Positions 27,053-36,466 of a stretch of DNA of 64,000 bases are shown piece by piece; position 1 is the stretch's first letter, and every line of letters begins with the position of its first letter. This DNA comes from UBA5078 sp033721235 (GTDB lineage Bacteria > Pseudomonadota > Gammaproteobacteria > Pseudomonadales > Pseudohongiellaceae). The position numbers were made by a program, and so were the translations under genes. Where the stretch lies: positions 124,001 to 188,000 of the forward strand of contig JAWWAY010000002.1 of assembly GCA_033721235.1 (NCBI GenBank). Direction: 5' to 3'. The notes under the pieces are model-generated. The model saw nothing but the letters and a program-made list of their open reading frames with translations, was not told the origin of the DNA and searched no databases.

Positions 27053-27646
27053 TTATGTAGCTAAGCCAGTCTTTATACCGAAACGCTCCAGCAACACAGC
27101 CGTTTCATGTAAAGGTAGACCTACAATACCACTATAACTGCCTTCAATTCTCGTCACGAAAAGCCCGCCTAAGCCCTGTATTGCATAGGCTCCGGCTTTT
27201 CCTATGGGTTCTTCGCTGCGCCAATAGGCTTCGCGCTCTTGTTGCGTAATCTCGCGAAAGCGGACACGGGACTGAGACACCAGCACAGCGCTCTCTTGTG
27301 CCGTACAAATAGCCACAGAGGAAAAAACAATTTGCTCACGCCCAGATAGCAGGTCCCACATGCGCATGGCATCGGCCTTATCGACAGGCTTGCCGAGTAT
27401 CTGTCCGTCAATGGTAACCGCTGTATCAGCGCCCAACACGGGCCAGTCGTGCGCAGCCTGAGAGACAACGGACTGCGCTTTCTCCACGGCCAGTCGCTGC
27501 ACATAATCATGGGCGGACTCAGAGGGCTTGCTTGCTTCATCAACCGTATGAGTCGCAAGCTTGAAGGCAACGCCAATTTGAGTCAGTAACTCCTGGCGCC
27601 GCGGCGACCCCGAGGCTAGCACCACACCATCAAACACCCATGACAT
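27053..27646 (-). CDS. maf: Maf nucleoside triphosphate pyrophosphatase (YhdE type)
   Basis: A 197-residue Maf protein with ASGSPRRQELL (phosphate-binding loop) and GADTAVTIDGQILGKPVD (catalytic Asp). The family hydrolyses non-canonical or excess nucleoside triphosphates such as dTTP and UTP. It lies between mreD and rng, as is usual. Confidence 0.92.
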   Translation of the reverse strand: MSWVFDGVVLASGSPRRQELLTQIGVAFKLATHTVDEASKPSESAHDYVQRLAVEKAQSVVSQAAHDWPVLGADTAVTIDGQILGKPVDKADAMRMWDLLSGREQIVFSSVAICTAQESAVLVSQSRVRFREITQQEREAYWRSEEPIGKAGAYAIQGLGGLFVTRIEGSYSGIVGLPLHETAVLLERFGIKTGLAT

Positions 27647-27684
27647 TATTCTACTCCCTAGCGATTTGGGTCCACCAGAAGAGC

Positions 27685-28173
27685 CTAGCGAACGCCGAAG
27701 CTACGTCGCAGCTGCCTTAGCAGAACGAATAACCACGGCCACAGGAAGGCGCTAGACAAAGCACCCAAGAGGAACAGCATATTGGATGCGACGCTCTGAC
27801 CTGCCGCGATCTTCATCCAATAAGTCATCATAAGATGCAGACCAATCAGGGCCAGCACTACGCCACTTTGCTGCAGTTGCGAGAACATGCGCAGGCGCTG
27901 GTGCAGGCTTAAAGTAATATAGGCAATGATAGCTAGAGCTAGCGCATTTAAGCCCAACAGGGAGCCTTCCAAAATATCCAACATAAGCCCCGCCATCCAG
28001 GCATAGCCAATGCCAACGCGGTAGGGCAAGGCCATGGTCCAATAGATCATTACCATGGCAACCCACTGGGGCCGGTAGTTAAGCGCCCACTCTGGGAACG
28101 GCACCACCGCCAATAGATAGGCTATAAAATAGCTAAGAAGAATGACCCAACTGGCACTCGAACGCTTTCTCAT
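27685..28173 (-). CDS. mreD: Rod shape-determining protein MreD
   Basis: A 162-residue integral membrane protein with five to six helices (WVILLSYFIAYLLAVVPF, VAMVMIYWTMALPYRVGIGY and others). ATG at 28173 (MRKRSSASWV) lies 4 bp after the mreC stop. A longer frame upstream would overlap mreC and is rejected. Part of the elongasome controlling lateral wall growth. Confidence 0.9.
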   Translation of the reverse strand: MRKRSSASWVILLSYFIAYLLAVVPFPEWALNYRPQWVAMVMIYWTMALPYRVGIGYAWMAGLMLDILEGSLLGLNALALAIIAYITLSLHQRLRMFSQLQQSGVVLALIGLHLMMTYWMKIAAGQSVASNMLFLLGALSSAFLWPWLFVLLRQLRRSFGVR

Positions 28174-28177
28174 ATTC

Positions 28178-29164
28178 TTAGCCTTGCTCCTGTGTTTCGG
28201 CCGCCGCTTCAACAACAGGCTCTGCCTGACTTGAGGCTGAAGTATCTGACTCAGGCTCCATGTCTTGTCCATCGACCAGCGACGCACCACTGTCTACCCA
28301 AACCGGCGCTGCACCACTTTCCAATTGCGCACTCGGGTCATCTAACTCGAGGTCGACCAGCATGACATGACGAGTTCGATCCATTTGGGCTACCGGCCTA
28401 GCCTTGATAATAGCAAAGGGCTGGCCGCGATCATGAATAACCTCGGTAACTTCGGCAACAGGATAATCTTTGGGGAATCGCTGGCCCAAACCAGAGCTCA
28501 CAAGCAAGTCGCCCTCAACGATATCAGCCGTATCAGGAACGAATTCCAGTTCAAGTTCGGGAATACCCTCACGGCTTCCACGAGCGACAGCACGCTCGCC
28601 GTTGCGATTAACTTGCACTGGCGTGCCATGGCGGGGGTCGGTGATTAGCATGACCCAACTGGTAAACGGCAGAACCTCTTCCACTTGCCCCATAAGGCCG
28701 TGGGCATCCAGAAGCGCTTGCCCCTCATGGACGCCGTGCTGCGCACCACGGTTAATGAGCACTCGACGGGAGCCAATATTGGAGGAAATATTAATGATTT
28801 CGGCCGTCAGAACCCGTCCCTGAACCTCTGCGGACGCCTCCTGCAAGGCTCGCAGGCGGCTATTATCGCTAGCCAAACCGGCCAAAAGTTGAAGCTCGCG
28901 CTGGGCAAAGAGTAGCTCTTCGCGCAGACGCGCATTCTCTTCAATTAAATCACCGTGGGAGACAAAGACGTCATCGATCCAGTAGGAAACTCGGGCCGGC
29001 ACATCCGCCAACCAATACACTGGCGCGGTAAGCAGGCCCAAGCTGTAGCGGACTCTATCGAGATAGTCGAAACGACTATCAGCAAATATGACCGCCACAG
29101 AGAGCACCACGAACGCAGCGACTCGAAACTCTAGCGAGACACCTTTGATAAATAGAGTTTTAAT
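28178..29164 (-). CDS. mreC: Rod shape-determining protein MreC, probable AUU start
   Basis: A 328-residue protein: short cytoplasmic N-terminus, one membrane helix (about 13-33), a coiled coil (about 70-110, HGDLIEENARLREELLFAQ) and the twin beta-barrel MreC domain, then a Glu/Ser/Gln-rich tail. The conserved N-terminus KTLFIKGVSLEFRVAAFVVL has no ATG, GTG or TTG in front of it. The frame is closed by the mreB stop at 29183-29185, and ATT at 29164 is preceded by AGAGG with a 7-base spacer. The next usable codon, GTG at 29110, would cut into the membrane helix and has no ribosome site. MreC links MreB to the wall synthases. Confidence 0.88.
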   Translation of the reverse strand: MKTLFIKGVSLEFRVAAFVVLSVAVIFADSRFDYLDRVRYSLGLLTAPVYWLADVPARVSYWIDDVFVSHGDLIEENARLREELLFAQRELQLLAGLASDNSRLRALQEASAEVQGRVLTAEIINISSNIGSRRVLINRGAQHGVHEGQALLDAHGLMGQVEEVLPFTSWVMLITDPRHGTPVQVNRNGERAVARGSREGIPELELEFVPDTADIVEGDLLVSSGLGQRFPKDYPVAEVTEVIHDRGQPFAIIKARPVAQMDRTRHVMLVDLELDDPSAQLESGAAPVWVDSGASLVDGQDMEPESDTSASSQAEPVVEAAAETQEQG

Positions 29165-29182
29165 GGTGAAACCTCTATCGGC

Positions 29183-30223
29183 TTACTCTATGGTCAAGGA
29201 ATCCATATCATGGGAATCCATCAGCTCCATCGCCTTACCGCCCCCTCGTGCCACACAGGTCAGAGGGTCTTCAGCAACAATCACCGGTAAGCCCGTCTCT
29301 TCTGACAGCAGCTTGTCCAAGTCCTTCAGCAGGGCTCCGCCACCAGTCAACACCATGCCACTCTCGGCTATATCGGAGGCCAGTTCAGGAGGTGATTGCT
29401 CAAGAGCACTCTTGACCGCTTGCACAATGGCAGATAGTGGCTCCTGCAGAGCCTCTAAAATCTCGTCGCTATTGAGCGTAAAGCTTCTTGGCACACCTTC
29501 GGCCAAATTACGGCCACGCACGTCGATCTCACGCAAGACGCCGTCTGATGGATAAGCGCAACCAATCTCTTTCTTGATGCGCTCTGCAGTAGCATCACCA
29601 ATGAGGCTACCGTAGTTGCGACGCACATGAGTAATAATGGCTTCGTCGAAGCGATCGCCACCGATACGCACAGATTCCGCGTAAACAATACCGTTAAGAG
29701 ACAGAATAGCGATCTCTGTCGTACCACCACCGATATCAACCACCATGGAGCCGCTGGCTTTATCGACGGGTAGTCCAGCACCAATAGCCGCAGCCATGGG
29801 CTCTTCAATCAAACGTACCTCTCGAGCACCGGCACTTAGTACCGACTCGCGAATGGCACGACGCTCTACTTGAGTAGACTTACAAGGCACACAGACCAAA
29901 ACACGCGGGCTAGGTGGCAGGAAGCTATTCTCATGCACCTTAGTGATAAAGTGCTGCAGCATTTTCTCTGTTACTTCGAAATCAGCGATAACACCGTCTT
30001 TCAAGGGTCTGATTGCGGTGATATTGCCCGGAGTACGCCCAAGCATGCGCTTGGCATCAGCCCCAACGGCTGTCACGGTCTTTTGACCGAGGTGGGTCCG
30101 AATAGCCACAACAGATGGCTCATTCAGTACAATTTCTTGTCCTCTGACGTAAATCAGAGTATTTGCGGTTCCCAAGTCTATTGATAAGTCATTGGAGAAC
30201 ATTCCCCGGAATTTCTTTAACAT
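29183..30223 (-). CDS. mreB: Rod shape-determining protein MreB (actin homologue)
   Basis: A 346-residue bacterial actin with phosphate-1 (SIDLGTANTLIY), phosphate-2 (VVDIGGGTTEIAIL) and adenosine (SGMVLTGGGALLKDL) motifs. It polymerises under the membrane and directs the elongasome. First gene of the mreBCD-maf-rng-yhdP-nit run; ATG at 30223. Confidence 0.96.
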   Translation of the reverse strand: MLKKFRGMFSNDLSIDLGTANTLIYVRGQEIVLNEPSVVAIRTHLGQKTVTAVGADAKRMLGRTPGNITAIRPLKDGVIADFEVTEKMLQHFITKVHENSFLPPSPRVLVCVPCKSTQVERRAIRESVLSAGAREVRLIEEPMAAAIGAGLPVDKASGSMVVDIGGGTTEIAILSLNGIVYAESVRIGGDRFDEAIITHVRRNYGSLIGDATAERIKKEIGCAYPSDGVLREIDVRGRNLAEGVPRSFTLNSDEILEALQEPLSAIVQAVKSALEQSPPELASDIAESGMVLTGGGALLKDLDKLLSEETGLPVIVAEDPLTCVARGGGKAMELMDSHDMDSLTIE

Positions 30224-30584
30224 CGATTTCTGATAACCTCAATAAAGGAGTCCTACCATCAACTTAGACCCTTCTCGTCAATTAGACGCAATTACTCTAA
30301 TTAGTCGACTATCTAAACTAAGTACAATGGGTTGGATAATTCGGTAGAAACTGACGGCTGTTTTAACATTTGCCGACAGATCCTTAAACTCTTGCCCTAA
30401 ACCGGTGAGTTTCCCGTATAATCACGGCTTCTCCGGCGAATAGACACGCACTCTAACAACGGCAAGGATATAGGGCAAGAGTCAAATCGATAAATGCCCG
30501 AAATCTCCACAAGCCAGTTAGAATAGTGTTCAAAGCGTGACGGAATCGGACATTATTATACTCATCCAAGTTTGGAGACAGTGA
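30224..30584. other. Divergent mreB-gatC intergenic region (361 bp)
   Basis: No coding frame is convincing here. A perfect TATAAT at 30417-30422 points to gatC; the best -35 candidate TTGCCC at 30392 is 19 bp away. TATACT at 30558-30563 is another -10 candidate near gatC. Promoters for mreB on the other strand must lie here but none stands out. Confidence 0.5.
30392..30422 (+). promoter_or_regulatory. Candidate gatCAB promoter
   Basis: TTGCCC (30392-30397) and perfect TATAAT (30417-30422), spacer 19 bp, which is long. If used, the leader before gatC is about 155 bases. Confidence 0.35.
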
Positions 30585-30872
30585 ATGGCTTTAGAAAAAT
30601 CAGACGTCGAAAAAATTGCCCACTTGGCACGTCTGCATGTCGAAGATAGCGAGGCGCAAGATGTGACTAAGCGCGTCTCTTCCATCCTCAATATGATCGA
30701 TGAAATGCAGAGCGTCGACACTAATAATGTCGCACCGCTTGCCCATCCCTTCGATGCGGTTCAACGCCTTCGCCCAGATGCAGTGACAGAAACCAACCAA
30801 CGTGAGTATCTGCAGAAAATTGCCCCTGCCACTCAAGATGGCTTGTATCTAGTTCCCAAGGTAATCGAGTGA
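30585..30872 (+). CDS. gatC: Asp/Glu-tRNA amidotransferase subunit C
   Basis: A 95-residue GatC: DVEKIAHLARLHVE at the N-terminus and ILNMIDEMQSVDTNNVAPLAHP in the middle, then LVPKVIE at the end. It stabilises the GatA-GatB complex that converts Asp-tRNA(Asn) and Glu-tRNA(Gln) to the amides. It is 94 bp before gatA. Confidence 0.95.
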   Translation: MALEKSDVEKIAHLARLHVEDSEAQDVTKRVSSILNMIDEMQSVDTNNVAPLAHPFDAVQRLRPDAVTETNQREYLQKIAPATQDGLYLVPKVIE

Positions 30873-30966
30873 TACAAAGGCTGTTTTCCTAGGTACGGTC
30901 TCTAGCCTCCAAATTGGAATATCTATACCGCAATTTATCAATACCCAGACTTAAGGACACATTAGC

Positions 30967-32415
30967 ATGTCTCGCAGAACAGTCGCTGAAACCGCTCGCC
31001 AGTTAGCTAGCGGAGAAATCTCTAGCACGGAACTGACCCGTGACTACCTCAGCAGAATTAAACAATACGACAGCAAATATAATAGCTATATCACCGTCAC
31101 CGAGGAACTTGCTCTTGCCCAGGCAGCAGAGGCAGACAAGCGCATTGCCAGCGGAGACTTCGGCCCGCTTACGGGAATTCCCTTGGCGCACAAAGACATC
31201 TTTTGCACCCAAGACGTGTTAACCACTTGCGCCTCTAAGATGCTGTCCAATTTCGTGTCGCCCTATAATGCCGCCGTGGTCGAGCGCTTCAACGCCGCCG
31301 GCGCAGTAACACTGGGTAAAACCAATATGGATGAGTTCGCTATGGGCTCATCCAATGAAACCAGCTACTACGGTGCGGTGCGTAACCCTTGGAATAGCGA
31401 CTATGTTCCCGGCGGTTCTTCAGGCGGCTCCGCGGCAGCCGTTGCGGCCGATCTCTGCGTCATGGCCACGGGCACCGATACGGGCGGCTCAATTCGCCAG
31501 CCCGCCGCCTTCTGCGGCGTCACCGGTTTCAAACCTAGCTATGGCCGCATCTCGCGCTGGGGCATGATTGCCTTCGCCTCGAGTTTGGACCAGGCCGGCC
31601 CTATCTGTAAGAGTGCCGAAGACGCCGCCATTATGATGAATGTGATGGCAGGCAGCGATAGCCGCGACTCAACCTGCGTTGATGCCGACACACCAGACTA
31701 CACAGCCAATCTAAACGAGCCCCTCAAGGGCCTGCGTATTGGCGTACCGCGCCAGCATTTGGCCGAAGGCTTGAGTGCCGAGGTAGAAAAAGCCTTACAA
31801 GAGGCACTAAAGGTTTACGAAGGCTTGGGCGCCACCATCAAAGAAGTGGACTTACCCAATAGCCACCTATCAGTACCTGCCTATTACGTCATCGCCCCCG
31901 CCGAGGCTTCGGCCAACCTATCGCGCTACGATGGTGTGCGTTACGGCTACCGATGCGAGAACCCAGAGAACTTGGAAGACATGTATAAGCGCAGCCGCAG
32001 CGAAGGCTTTGGCAGCGAAGTGAAACGCCGCATCATGGTGGGCACTTATGCTCTTTCTGCCGGTTTCTACGATGCTTACTACAAAAAAGCGCAGCAGATT
32101 CGCCGCCTCATCAAGCAGGATTTCGACAATGTCTTCCAAGAGGTTGATGTCATCGCCGGGCCAACCACTCCTAGCACTGCTTTCAAAATCGGCGAGAAAA
32201 ACGATGACCCAGTGACAATGTATCTCGAAGATATTTACACCATTGCGGTAAACCTTGCCGGCCTGCCAGGCGTCTCTATTCCTGCTGGCAATCACAACGG
32301 CCTGCCCATTGGCATTCAGTTAGTTGGTAGCGATTTCGGCGAGGCCAAACTCCTCAATATTGCCCATCAATTCCAGCAGAACACTGACTGGCACCTGCAA
32401 AGCCCGGAGGTATAG
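30967..32415 (+). CDS. gatA: Asp/Glu-tRNA amidotransferase subunit A
   Basis: A 482-residue amidase-signature protein: catalytic Lys in IPLAHKDIFC and the Ser pair in the GGSSGGSAAAVAA and DTGGSIRQPAAFCG segments. It releases ammonia from Gln for GatB. Ends 3 bp before gatB. Confidence 0.97.
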   Translation: MSRRTVAETARQLASGEISSTELTRDYLSRIKQYDSKYNSYITVTEELALAQAAEADKRIASGDFGPLTGIPLAHKDIFCTQDVLTTCASKMLSNFVSPYNAAVVERFNAAGAVTLGKTNMDEFAMGSSNETSYYGAVRNPWNSDYVPGGSSGGSAAAVAADLCVMATGTDTGGSIRQPAAFCGVTGFKPSYGRISRWGMIAFASSLDQAGPICKSAEDAAIMMNVMAGSDSRDSTCVDADTPDYTANLNEPLKGLRIGVPRQHLAEGLSAEVEKALQEALKVYEGLGATIKEVDLPNSHLSVPAYYVIAPAEASANLSRYDGVRYGYRCENPENLEDMYKRSRSEGFGSEVKRRIMVGTYALSAGFYDAYYKKAQQIRRLIKQDFDNVFQEVDVIAGPTTPSTAFKIGEKNDDPVTMYLEDIYTIAVNLAGLPGVSIPAGNHNGLPIGIQLVGSDFGEAKLLNIAHQFQQNTDWHLQSPEV

Positions 32416-32418
32416 ACA

Positions 32419-33852
32419 ATGGCTTGGGAAACAGTGATTGGTCTGGAAGTACACGTACAGCTAGACACCAAGAGCAAACTCTTTTCAGGAAGCAGCATTA
32501 AGTTTGGCGCAGAGCCAAACACCCAGGCAGGCATCTATGATCTAGCCATGCCCGGCACTCTTCCCGTTATGAACGAAGAAGTACTGCGCATGGCCGTAAT
32601 GTTTGGTCTCGCTATCGACGCCGAGATCGGCCGCGAATCGGTATTCGATCGCAAGAACTATTTTTACCCAGACTTGCCCAAAGGTTATCAGGTGAGCCAG
32701 CTAGACTTCCCCACCGTGGGCAAGGGCAAATTAGACATCACACTGGACGATGGCACCGAGCGCACCATAGGCATTACCCGCGCGCACATCGAAGAAGACG
32801 CTGGTAAGTCTCTACACGAAGACTTCCAGGGGCTTACAGGTATCGATCTCAACCGCGCCGGCACGGCCCTGCTGGAAATCGTTTCTGAGCCAGAGCTTAG
32901 CAATGCCAAGGAAGCGGTTGCTTACCTGAAGAAGCTTCACTCCATCATTCGCTATCTAGGCATCTCCGATGGCAATATGGCACAGGGTTCCATGCGCTGC
33001 GACGCCAACGTATCCGTGCGCAAAGTCGGCGACCCCGAGCTTGGAACACGGACCGAAATTAAGAACATCAACTCTTTCCGCTTCGTCGAAAAAGCCATTA
33101 ATCACGAAGTGGAGCGTCAAATCGACCTCATTGAAGACGGTGGCAGAGTGATTCAGGAGACGCGTCTATACGATGCCGATCGCAATGAGACCCGCTCAAT
33201 GCGTAGCAAGGAAGTGGCGAACGACTACCGCTACTTCCCAGAGCCTGATCTGTTGCCGGTTGTTATCGATGAAGAGTACATCGAAGCCATTCGCAAGCAA
33301 TTACCAGAGCTTCCAAATGCCAAGCGCGAGCGCTTCCAATCCCAATACGGACTGAGCGATTACGATGCGAGCGTGTTGGCAAGCAGTCGCCAAATGGGCG
33401 ACTACTTCGAGAAGGTCGTTAGCATTTGCGGTGACGCCAAACTGTCTTCTAACTGGGTGAGTGTTGACCTGCAAAGCCTGCTGAACAAACGCGATCTGGA
33501 GATTGAACAATCCCCAATAAGCGCCGAGCGACTCGCCTCACTCATTCAACGCATTGTAGATAAAACGATTTCCAGCAAAATTGCGAAAACCGTTTTTGAA
33601 GCCATGGTCGATAGCGAAGATAGTGTAGATGACATCATCGAAAGCCGCGGCCTGAAACAAGTAACCGACAGCGGTGCCATCGAAAAGCTCGTAGACGAGG
33701 TTATTGCTAACAATCCTGAACAGGTCGAGCAGTACCGCTCCGGTAAAGAAAAGGTTTTTGCCTTCTTCATTGGCCAAGCCATGAAGGCATCGAAAGGAAA
33801 AGCAAACCCCGCGCAGCTAAACGAATTACTGCGTGAGAAGTTAAAAGCTTAA
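32419..33852 (+). CDS. gatB: Asp/Glu-tRNA amidotransferase subunit B
   Basis: A 477-residue GatB with the N-terminal catalytic domain (WETVIGLEVHVQL, KNYFYPDLPKGYQVSQ, DLNRAGTALLEIVSEPE, GSMRCDANVSVR) and the YqeY-like C-terminal tail that holds tRNA. It activates and amidates mischarged tRNA. Third gene of gatCAB. Confidence 0.97.
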   Translation: MAWETVIGLEVHVQLDTKSKLFSGSSIKFGAEPNTQAGIYDLAMPGTLPVMNEEVLRMAVMFGLAIDAEIGRESVFDRKNYFYPDLPKGYQVSQLDFPTVGKGKLDITLDDGTERTIGITRAHIEEDAGKSLHEDFQGLTGIDLNRAGTALLEIVSEPELSNAKEAVAYLKKLHSIIRYLGISDGNMAQGSMRCDANVSVRKVGDPELGTRTEIKNINSFRFVEKAINHEVERQIDLIEDGGRVIQETRLYDADRNETRSMRSKEVANDYRYFPEPDLLPVVIDEEYIEAIRKQLPELPNAKRERFQSQYGLSDYDASVLASSRQMGDYFEKVVSICGDAKLSSNWVSVDLQSLLNKRDLEIEQSPISAERLASLIQRIVDKTISSKIAKTVFEAMVDSEDSVDDIIESRGLKQVTDSGAIEKLVDEVIANNPEQVEQYRSGKEKVFAFFIGQAMKASKGKANPAQLNELLREKLKA

Positions 33853-33871
33853 AACACATAAAGAGACTATT

Positions 33872-34195
33872 ATGATCGAAGAGAAAAAAACTGGTGCGGC
33901 TCGCACGCAACCGGCAACGCGTAACGAGACTTGGAGCGATGAAAGAGTTAAAAGCTTCTTAGACTTTGAAGCGCCCGAAGGCATGCCTAGAGACTATTAT
34001 CTGCTAGAGAAAGCCTACCGAGGAATGCTGCCTGATTTGTTCGAACGCTTCATCGCTTTCTTTATTGCGGACAAGCACGACATCAATGCAAAACTAGAGG
34101 ACGGTAGCACTTTCTTAGACCAAGTCAGTGCACACAGAAAATCCGGTGAGTACGCCAGCATATTAACAGCAGCCGGCGCAGTAAAAGGCAAGTAA
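33872..34195 (+). CDS. PA4642 family conserved small protein
   Basis: A 107-residue protein with the block WSDERVKSFLDFE, then RDYYLLEKAYRGM and FERFIAFF, which I recognise from the small Pseudomonas protein PA4642 and its relatives. Function unknown; no membrane segment or signal. It follows gatB by 19 bp and is probably co-transcribed. The convergent rhlB ends 4 bp away. Confidence 0.8.
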   Translation: MIEEKKTGAARTQPATRNETWSDERVKSFLDFEAPEGMPRDYYLLEKAYRGMLPDLFERFIAFFIADKHDINAKLEDGSTFLDQVSAHRKSGEYASILTAAGAVKGK

Positions 34196-34199
34196 GCGA

Positions 34200-35501
34200 C
34201 TAGCGGCGCGGCCCTCGGTCGCGCCCGCCAGCACTTCGTGAACGCCCATCCGAACGCCCCCCTTTGCTTCCGCCTTTTGCGGCAGGCGCTTTAAACCGAG
34301 AGGCTCGAACCGGCGCTGGTGGCTCCGCAAGCAGCTTTTCCTCTGGCTGAATACAGGGCAGTTTCTGTCCTAGCTTGTCTTCAATATTGGGCAGTAAGAA
34401 AGAATCTTCCTCACAGGCAAAACTGATAGACGTTCCGATATTACCCGCGCGTCCCGTTCGGCCAATACGATGCACATAGTCCTCGGCCTCCTCTGGAAGC
34501 GAATAGTTCACCACATGACTAACATCATCGATATGCAAACCACGACCGGCCACATCCGTTGCGACGAGCACCTGAATTTTACCCTCGCGGAAAGCCTCTA
34601 GCGTTTGAACGCGTTTATTCTGTGCTACCTCGCCTGACAGCAAACCACACTCAATGCCATTACGATGCAAACTGTCCGCAAGCTTGCGCACCTGATCGCG
34701 CCTATTATTAAACACGATCACCTTGGATGACTCTTCTTGCGAAATAATATTGTAGAGCAACTTATACTTGTCTTCAGTGGTCACCAAGTAAACAACCTGA
34801 TCAATCGTATCGGTTGCCACTTTTTCTGGCTCAATTTCCACCATCACCGGGTCCATCGCCCAACGACTCGTCAAGGCCATAATTTCAGGAGTAAAAGTAG
34901 CGCTAAACAACAAGGTTTGACGACACTCTTTGGCAGGCGATCTCGCCACGATAGAGCGCACCTGAGGAATGAAGCCCATGTCTAACATACGGTCAGCCTC
35001 ATCGATAACGAGCAGTTCGATGAGCCCCAAGTAGAGCTGATCGTTCTGCAGAAAATCGATTAGCCTGCCTGGCGTTGCCACCACAATATCGACCGGCTTT
35101 TTATCCAAGGCACGCAATTGTTTTTGATAATCTTCCCCACCGACCATGGTGACGATATGCAGGTCAGTATGTTTGCACAGATTAACGGCATCATTGGCAA
35201 TTTGAATGACCAGCTCTCGTGTCGGCGCTATCACCAATGCGCGAGGCTCGGCAGCATAGCGTTGCTCTTCAATAGGGTTACTCAGCAGATCGTTAATAAT
35301 CGTAATCAGAAAGGCGGCCGTTTTTCCGGTTCCGGTTTGAGCTCGCCCGGTTACATCGTGCCCTTCAAGGGTATAACGCAAGCTCTGCGCTTGAATGGGA
35401 GTGCAATACTCAAAACCAATATCTTTGATGGCCCGGCTAAGGGGCTCGGCCAAATTGAATGCAGAGAACTCTATCTTCTGCTCACTTACTTGTTGTTCCA
35501 T
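34200..35501 (-). CDS. rhlB: ATP-dependent DEAD-box RNA helicase, RhlB-like
   Basis: A 433-residue DEAD-box helicase: Q motif (YCTPIQAQSL), motif I (AQTGTGKT), motif II DEAD (VIDEADRML), SAT (LFSATF), motif VI (HRIGRTGRAG). The C-terminal tail is rich in Gly, Arg and Ser (about 395-433), usual for RNA contact. RhlB-type helicases assist mRNA decay with RNase E or PNPase. Single gene with its own upstream region. Confidence 0.88.
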   Translation of the reverse strand: MEQQVSEQKIEFSAFNLAEPLSRAIKDIGFEYCTPIQAQSLRYTLEGHDVTGRAQTGTGKTAAFLITIINDLLSNPIEEQRYAAEPRALVIAPTRELVIQIANDAVNLCKHTDLHIVTMVGGEDYQKQLRALDKKPVDIVVATPGRLIDFLQNDQLYLGLIELLVIDEADRMLDMGFIPQVRSIVARSPAKECRQTLLFSATFTPEIMALTSRWAMDPVMVEIEPEKVATDTIDQVVYLVTTEDKYKLLYNIISQEESSKVIVFNNRRDQVRKLADSLHRNGIECGLLSGEVAQNKRVQTLEAFREGKIQVLVATDVAGRGLHIDDVSHVVNYSLPEEAEDYVHRIGRTGRAGNIGTSISFACEEDSFLLPNIEDKLGQKLPCIQPEEKLLAEPPAPVRASRFKAPAAKGGSKGGRSDGRSRSAGGRDRGPRR

Positions 35502-35682
35502 GGGCTACGCCGCTGGCCTGAGGCCTGTTAATGTCACCCTAGCAAGAACGCCGGCAACCTTTAAATACGTGAAATTTCTTTAAAATCCGAAACTTATATT
35601 CGGGGACTTAATATGGGCCGCAATCTTAACTGGCAAGTGACACAACATCAATAGTGCAGAAAAGAGCAGCTTTGCCTCAAGC

Positions 35683-36435
35683 CTAGGCCTTGCGATGACT
35701 GCAGGCGGGACATTCTGGGTCGCGCGGCAGGCGCATCTCGCGCCACTGCATGGTCTTAGCATCCAATAGCAACAACCTGCCGATGAGCGGTTCACCAATA
35801 CCCGCCAGCAACTTAATGGCCTCCATAGCCTGAACCGAGCCAATAATACCCACTACTGGCGCCATGACGCCATTGGTCGCACAACTGGCTTGCTCATCAT
35901 CGCCCGCCTTATACAGGCACTGATAACAAGGGCTAGACTCCTGCCGAGTATCAAAGGCTACCACCTGCCCTTCCATACGAATGGCGGCACCCGATATCAA
36001 GGGTACGCCAGCATCGACACAAGCTTGGTTCACGGCAAAGCGGGCCGTGAAATTGTCACAGGCATCCAATACAAGGCTTACGTCGGCCAAATGACTATCT
36101 AGCCACTCTTTGTCTAGTCGCCGCTCGATGCAAGTAATTTCAACGTGGGGGTTGAGTGCTCTCAATGCCGCAGCGGCGGAGGCCACCTTGGACTGCCCGA
36201 GAGTCGACTGGCTATGAGCGATCTGGCGCTGCAGATTAGTAATTTCGACGGTATCGTCGTCGGCGATGATCAGATGCCCGACACCGGCGGCCGCCAGATA
36301 CATAGCTGCCGGGCTGCCCAAGCCACCCATACCAACAATCAGAACTCTTGCCTCTTTCAGCCTCTGCTGTCCCGCGACATCCATCTCGGGAAGCATTATT
36401 TGACGTGAGTAGCGCAGCAGTTCTTCGTCTTGCAT
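35683..36435 (-). CDS. moeB: Molybdopterin-synthase adenylyltransferase MoeB/ThiF family
   Basis: A 250-residue E1-like enzyme: YSRQIMLPEMDVAGQQRL, nucleotide-binding GMGGLGSPAAMYLAAAGVG, catalytic-region DACDNFTAR, and the zinc Cys pairs CYQC and CPAC. It adenylates the C-terminus of MoaD or a similar sulphur carrier. ATG at 36435 (MQDEELLRYSR) is chosen; the frame continues upstream through an unrelated gene. It belongs to the hemA-prfA-prmC-moeB order seen in pseudomonads. Confidence 0.88.
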   Translation of the reverse strand: MQDEELLRYSRQIMLPEMDVAGQQRLKEARVLIVGMGGLGSPAAMYLAAAGVGHLIIADDDTVEITNLQRQIAHSQSTLGQSKVASAAAALRALNPHVEITCIERRLDKEWLDSHLADVSLVLDACDNFTARFAVNQACVDAGVPLISGAAIRMEGQVVAFDTRQESSPCYQCLYKAGDDEQASCATNGVMAPVVGIIGSVQAMEAIKLLAGIGEPLIGRLLLLDAKTMQWREMRLPRDPECPACSHRKA

Positions 36436-36466
36436 ATGAAAGTGCCTAAAGGAAAATGCTGGTAAA

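Noticed and set aside
29088..29555. 155-residue plus-strand frame opposite mreB/mreC
   Set aside because: Ser/Thr/Arg-rich antisense shadow of two conserved genes.
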